In this document: in pieces, positions 41,953 to 46,654 of the stretch
How positions within the stretch are numbered: the stretch's first letter is position 1
Layout: every line of letters starts with the position of its first letter
Assembly: GCA_012838585.1 (NCBI GenBank)
Contig: DUPB01000258.1
Location: forward strand, 1 to 46,654
DNA: 46,654 nt
DNA from: Bacteroidales bacterium
GTDB taxonomy: Bacteria; Bacteroidota; Bacteroidia; Bacteroidales; Dysgonomonadaceae
Direction: 5' to 3'
The notes under the pieces: model-generated
What the model was told of the DNA's origin: nothing
The model's input: the letters and a program-made list of their open reading frames with translations, nothing else
Database searches by the model: none
Position numbers and translations under genes: made by a program

Positions 41953-41969
41953 CCAACCGTATACATCAA

Positions 41970-43609
<1,640 letters not shown>

Positions 43610-43673
43610 AACCTGGAAGCAAAACGAAACGCTGAAAAAGGGAACAAAGTTACTCATTCGCTAACTGAACGAT

Positions 43674-43916
43674 ATGAAACTGGAAATCCTAACCCCCGAA
43701 AAGAGACTCTACCGCGATGAAGTAGAGGCCATCACCCTGCCGGGCGCGATGGGCTCGTTTCAGGTGCTAAGTAGCCATGCCCCCATGGTGGCTGCCCTCA
43801 CGAAGGGAACATTGTCGTTCACGACAAAGGGCAAAACCGAGGAGATCGAGATCGAGGACGGGGTGCTCGAAGTACACGAAAACAAAGTGGTAATCTGCCT
43901 CGATGGCGTGGTATAA
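43674..43916 (+). CDS. atpC: F1Fo ATP synthase subunit epsilon, short form
   Basis: 80-aa central-stalk subunit. MKLEILTPEKRLYRDEVEAITLPGAMGSFQVLSSHAPMV is the epsilon N-terminal beta-sandwich. The protein ends after that domain (ENKVVICLDGVV). The C-terminal helical hairpin found in 130-140-aa epsilon subunits, which can inhibit ATP hydrolysis, is absent. Short epsilon subunits are known in Bacteroidota. It lies 64 nt after atpD. Confidence 0.95.
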   Translation: MKLEILTPEKRLYRDEVEAITLPGAMGSFQVLSSHAPMVAALTKGTLSFTTKGKTEEIEIEDGVLEVHENKVVICLDGVV

Positions 43917-43940
43917 TAAAGAGTGAAATAGGCGGTACCG

Positions 43941-44381
43941 ATGAAGAGACTGATGATCTATTTCGTAATCTTACACACTTTCATGATCCTGTTCACGGGA
44001 GTGGGTATGTGGTGGGTCATCAACCGTTTCTTCCCGAACCTGACGATAGATACATACTGGGTTATTCCCCTTTTTTTCTTTGTCCTCGGCCTCATCTTTA
44101 TCGGGCAGTTCCCCAAAGCGGTCGTCAAGGAATCACGCAAGTTGGTAAACCTCTACATGTTGATGCGCATGGTCAAGATCTTTGCCTCGCTCCTGTTCGT
44201 TTTGGTCTTCTGGTTTATCGACAAGCAAAATATCCGGAACTTCGCGATCCTATTCATTATTTTTTACCTGATGAACTTGGTTTGGGAAACGTACATCTAC
44301 ACCCGGATGGAGAGGTACATTAAACAACAGGATAGCCTAAAAGAGATGGCCAAGAAACTAAAGGAATCAAACAACCAATGA
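43941..44381 (+). CDS. Small membrane protein of the atp operon (AtpI-like position)
   Basis: 146-aa protein with four predicted transmembrane segments (MIYFVILHTFMILFTGVGMWWVI; YWVIPLFFFVLGLIFIG; MVKIFASLLFVLVFWFI; FAILFIIFYLMNLVWETYIY) and a charged C-terminal tail. I know similar unnamed proteins between atpC and atpB in Bacteroidales operons. An assembly role like AtpI is plausible but unproven. Its stop overlaps the atpB start by four bases (ATGA). Confidence 0.8.
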   Translation: MKRLMIYFVILHTFMILFTGVGMWWVINRFFPNLTIDTYWVIPLFFFVLGLIFIGQFPKAVVKESRKLVNLYMLMRMVKIFASLLFVLVFWFIDKQNIRNFAILFIIFYLMNLVWETYIYTRMERYIKQQDSLKEMAKKLKESNNQ

Positions 44382-45508
44382 GAAGTGACATGATGCATAT
44401 ACACGCGGTACTGCTGCTGTTCACCTTGATGGTGCTGCCGGCAAAGGCTACTGCTCTACCGGGAAGCGAATCAACCAGTACTATGGCTGGCGCCGGGAAC
44501 ATCGAGGCTGGCGAAGCCCAGGAAGAGCTCAACGTGAAGACCTTTATCCTAGACCACCTGGCTGACGCCTACGAGTGGCAGATCTACAGCGACGGTAATC
44601 GCCACCTCACTGTCTCGCTACCCATCATCCTGCGCGGCAAGGAGTCGGGCTGGCACCTCTTCTCGTCGTCGCGCTTGAGGGACCAAGCCTCCTACCTCGG
44701 TTTCCAGATCGCCTCCGAAGGCAAGTACAAGGGGAAAATCGTGGAGAGAGACGACTCGGGACAAGAAACAAGGCCCCTTGATCTTTCCCTTACCAAGAAC
44801 GCCGCATCGCTCCTCTTTGCCTCCGCGTTGCTCATCCTTATCGTGATGGGGGTAGCCCGCTCGCTGAAACGAAATCCCATGGAGGGGAAAAAGGGATTCG
44901 TCGGGCTAATGGAGATGTTCATCCTATCCATTAACGATGAGATCATCAAGCCTTCCGTAGGCCCCGAGCACCGAAAATACGCCCCCTACCTGCTAACGGT
45001 GTTCCTCTTTATCTTCACCAACAACCTGCTGGGCTTAGTCCCCATCTTCCCCGGGGGAGCTAACGTCACGGGGAACATTGCCGTGACCATGGTACTGGCC
45101 CTGGGAACCTTCTTCGTGATCAACCTCACCGGCACCAAAGAGTACTATAAGGAGATCCTGTGGCCCAACGTACCCACTTGGCTCAAAGTGCCCATCCCGC
45201 TGATGCCGGCCATTGAGCTGGTAGGCATCATTACCAAACCCTTTGCCCTGATGATCCGTCTCTTCGCGAACATCATGGCCGGCCACTCTATTATACTGGG
45301 ATTATGCACCCTCATCTTCATCACCGTGTCAATGGGAACCGCCATCAACGCGTCCATGACCGCCGTTTCCCTCCTCTTCACCATTTTCATGAACTTCTTG
45401 GAGCTGCTAATCGCTTACATCCAGGCTTACGTGTTCACACTCCTGTCGGCTGTTTTCATTGGCCAGGCACGGGTACACGCCACGAGCCCGAAAAAAAGCA
45501 ACGTGTAG
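44378..45508 (+). CDS. atpB: F1Fo ATP synthase subunit a
   Basis: 376-aa membrane subunit of the proton channel. It has an N-terminal signal-like segment (AVLLLFTLMVLPAKATA) and about 100 extra residues before the first channel helix, as in Bacteroidota homologues. The essential Arg is in LMIRLFANIMAGHSI. LFIFTNNLLGLVPIFPGGANVTGNIAVT and LLIAYIQAYVFTLLSAVFI are family motifs. Normally atpE would follow; instead the operon stops here and nuoA begins 149 nt later behind a promoter. Confidence 0.96.
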   Translation: MRSDMMHIHAVLLLFTLMVLPAKATALPGSESTSTMAGAGNIEAGEAQEELNVKTFILDHLADAYEWQIYSDGNRHLTVSLPIILRGKESGWHLFSSSRLRDQASYLGFQIASEGKYKGKIVERDDSGQETRPLDLSLTKNAASLLFASALLILIVMGVARSLKRNPMEGKKGFVGLMEMFILSINDEIIKPSVGPEHRKYAPYLLTVFLFIFTNNLLGLVPIFPGGANVTGNIAVTMVLALGTFFVINLTGTKEYYKEILWPNVPTWLKVPIPLMPAIELVGIITKPFALMIRLFANIMAGHSIILGLCTLIFITVSMGTAINASMTAVSLLFTIFMNFLELLIAYIQAYVFTLLSAVFIGQARVHATSPKKSNV

Positions 45509-45551
45509 CCAACAGCCCCCAAAGAAATTATGAAAGAATAGATATAATCGT

Positions 45552-45559
45552 TACCTTTG
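45552..45559 (+). promoter_or_regulatory. -7 promoter element of the nuo genes
   Basis: TACCTTTG is a consensus -7 element between atpB and nuoA; a TATG 19 nt upstream is a poor -33 match. The leader is about 95 nt. Confidence 0.6.
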
Positions 45560-45657
45560 CCGGAAGTTTTTTCGGGTAAGCAGGATTGTCACCTCCAGGT
45601 TGAGGAACTGCTCTCTGTTTGGATAGTCAACGAAAGTCAATATAAAATCATTGTTTC

Positions 45658-46011
45658 ATGGATAACTTTTCGCTCTTCGTGGTTGCATTGCTTGCCGGAG
45701 TCGTTTTAGTCGTGGGAGGCATGCTGATCGCGCTGCTTATCTCACCCCGCTCCCTTAACTTCCAGAAGGGAGAACCCTACGAGTGCGGGTTACCTACCCA
45801 CGGTACCTCCTGGATGCAGTTTAGGGTGGGTTACTACCTCTACGCCATCCTCTTTTTGATGTTCGACGTGGTAACCATCTTCCTGTTCCCATGGTCCACC
45901 GTGGTACGCGAATTAGGGATGATGGGATTCGTGAGCGTGCTGTTTTTTATCGGGATCATGAGTTTAGGCTTAGCCTACGCTTGGAAAAAAGGTGTATTGA
46001 AATGGACGTGA
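45658..46011 (+). CDS. nuoA: NADH-quinone oxidoreductase subunit A
   Basis: 117-aa membrane subunit of complex I. Three hydrophobic segments ([64 protein letters not shown]) and the conserved loop [10 protein letters not shown] are typical. It forms part of the quinone-site membrane interface. Its last 10 nt overlap nuoB, so the two are co-translated. Confidence 0.96.
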   Translation: MDNFSLFVVALLAGVVLVVGGMLIALLISPRSLNFQKGEPYECGLPTHGTSWMQFRVGYYLYAILFLMFDVVTIFLFPWSTVVRELGMMGFVSVLFFIGIMSLGLAYAWKKGVLKWT

Positions 46012-46654
46012 AAAAGATTAAAATAAAGGCCTTCCCGGCAGAAGAGTTTAAAGATAACGACTCGCTGCAAGCCTATATCGATGAGCTGAACGCGGAAGGG
46101 ACCAACGTCATCATCGGAAAACTCGACGAGATGATCAACTGGGGGCGCGCCAACTCGCTCTGGCCGCTCGCGTTCGCGACCAGCTGCTGTGGCATCGAGT
46201 TCATGGCCGCCGCTGCCGCGCATTACGACCTGGCCCGGTTTGGTATGGAGGTCACGCGCAATAGTCCCCGCCAGGCCGACGTGATGATCGTGGCCGGCAC
46301 CATCGTGAACAAGATGGCCCCGCTCCTTAGGCGCGTGTACGACCAGATGGCCGAGCCCAAGCACGTGGTGGCCATGGGTGCCTGCTCCATCTCGGGAGGG
46401 CCCTTTACCAACTCCTACTGCGTGATCAACGGGGTGGACAAGCTTATCCCGGTGGACGTCTACGTGCCCGGCTGCCCACCTCGTCCAGAATCGCTCTTCT
46501 ACGGGCTGCTGCAACTGCAACGCAAGGTGAAGGCCGATAAGTTCATCCAAAAAAAGCGGATCGTGCGTCCCTACCGGCCCGAAACGTTGATCAACCCGAA
46601 AACAGGGGAACCGATCGACATGGAGGTATGCCTCGAGCCAACCCCCGATACAAG
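46002..46654 (+). CDS. nuoB: NADH-quinone oxidoreductase subunit B, 3' end beyond the window
   Basis: 217 codons are open to the window edge. Start ATG 46002 ([16 protein letters not shown]). The protein holds cluster N2, the last iron-sulfur centre before quinone: C62 and C63 in [10 protein letters not shown]128 in MGACSISGG and C158 in [22 protein letters not shown] is a further signature. The C-terminal tail after GLLQLQRKV is long ([22 protein letters not shown]), as in other Bacteroidota. The rest of the nuo operon lies outside. Confidence 0.96.
   Translation, partial: MDVKKIKIKAFPAEEFKDNDSLQAYIDELNAEGTNVIIGKLDEMINWGRANSLWPLAFATSCCGIEFMAAAAAHYDLARFGMEVTRNSPRQADVMIVAGTIVNKMAPLLRRVYDQMAEPKHVVAMGACSISGGPFTNSYCVINGVDKLIPVDVYVPGCPPRPESLFYGLLQLQRKVKADKFIQKKRIVRPYRPETLINPKTGEPIDMEVCLEPTPDT

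Overview
The window looks like chromosome of a Bacteroidota organism, order Bacteroidales; a Dysgonomonadaceae-like genus would fit, but that is a guess. The evidence is a SusC/SusD pair, a PorT-like outer-membrane protein of the type IX secretion/gliding system, many Cys-lipoproteins, families typical of the phylum (DUF3256, DUF4843, PKD-like lipoprotein), and repeated promoters of the Bacteroidetes type (TTTG, about 19 nt, TAnnTTTG) in place of Shine-Dalgarno-type starts. It is mostly housekeeping DNA, seeded with small palindromic repeats that carry the most unusual signals.

Layout. 1-2083: a partial HhH-GPD DNA glycosylase, gapA and a 2[4Fe-4S] ferredoxin. 2400-6755: porT, a family 2 glycosyltransferase, a lipid A-type acyltransferase and mtaB. 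6862-11011: an acyl-CoA synthetase-like ligase, a GH29 fucosidase lipoprotein, a DUF3256 protein and tRNA-Arg(CCG). 11173-13987: an AT-richer stretch with an AAA/DUF4143 ATPase behind a perfect 46-bp palindrome, a UPF0126/TRIC-like channel and an orphan HigA antitoxin. 14012-18557: a TPR protein, prfC, rfbD and a metallo-beta-lactamase-fold hydrolase. 18586-23305: one minus-strand pathway cluster, panG-panB-panC-panD-coaB-coaC, leading from ketopantoate synthesis to phosphopantetheine, with split coaB and coaC genes of streptococcal type. 23437-25089: an esterase lipoprotein. 25404-33742: a SusC/SusD locus with DUF4843, PKD-like and thioredoxin-fold lipoproteins, preceded by a small ribbon-helix-helix gene. 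33930-41318: an SLC13 permease, an M3 peptidase and secDF. 41970-46654: tRNA-Thr(CGT) just ahead of atpD-atpC-(atpI-like)-atpB, then directly nuoA-nuoB; atpE, F, H, A and G are absent here.

Repeats. (1) A MITE-like palindromic element occurs in two complete copies (19208-19421; 41511-41874). Both have inverted ends built on ACTTTCGC and are flanked by short direct repeats that look like target-site duplications. A half copy forms the last codons of the lipid A acyltransferase gene (4422-4480). (2) A leader element sits in the same orientation 29-31 nt before the start codons of three unrelated genes (glycosyltransferase, panB, M3 peptidase). Each copy holds a four-codon mini-ORF and a stem-loop. 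(3) A hairpin with compensatory changes is found inside one copy of each of these two families. I see no CRISPR array, integrase, transposase or rRNA.
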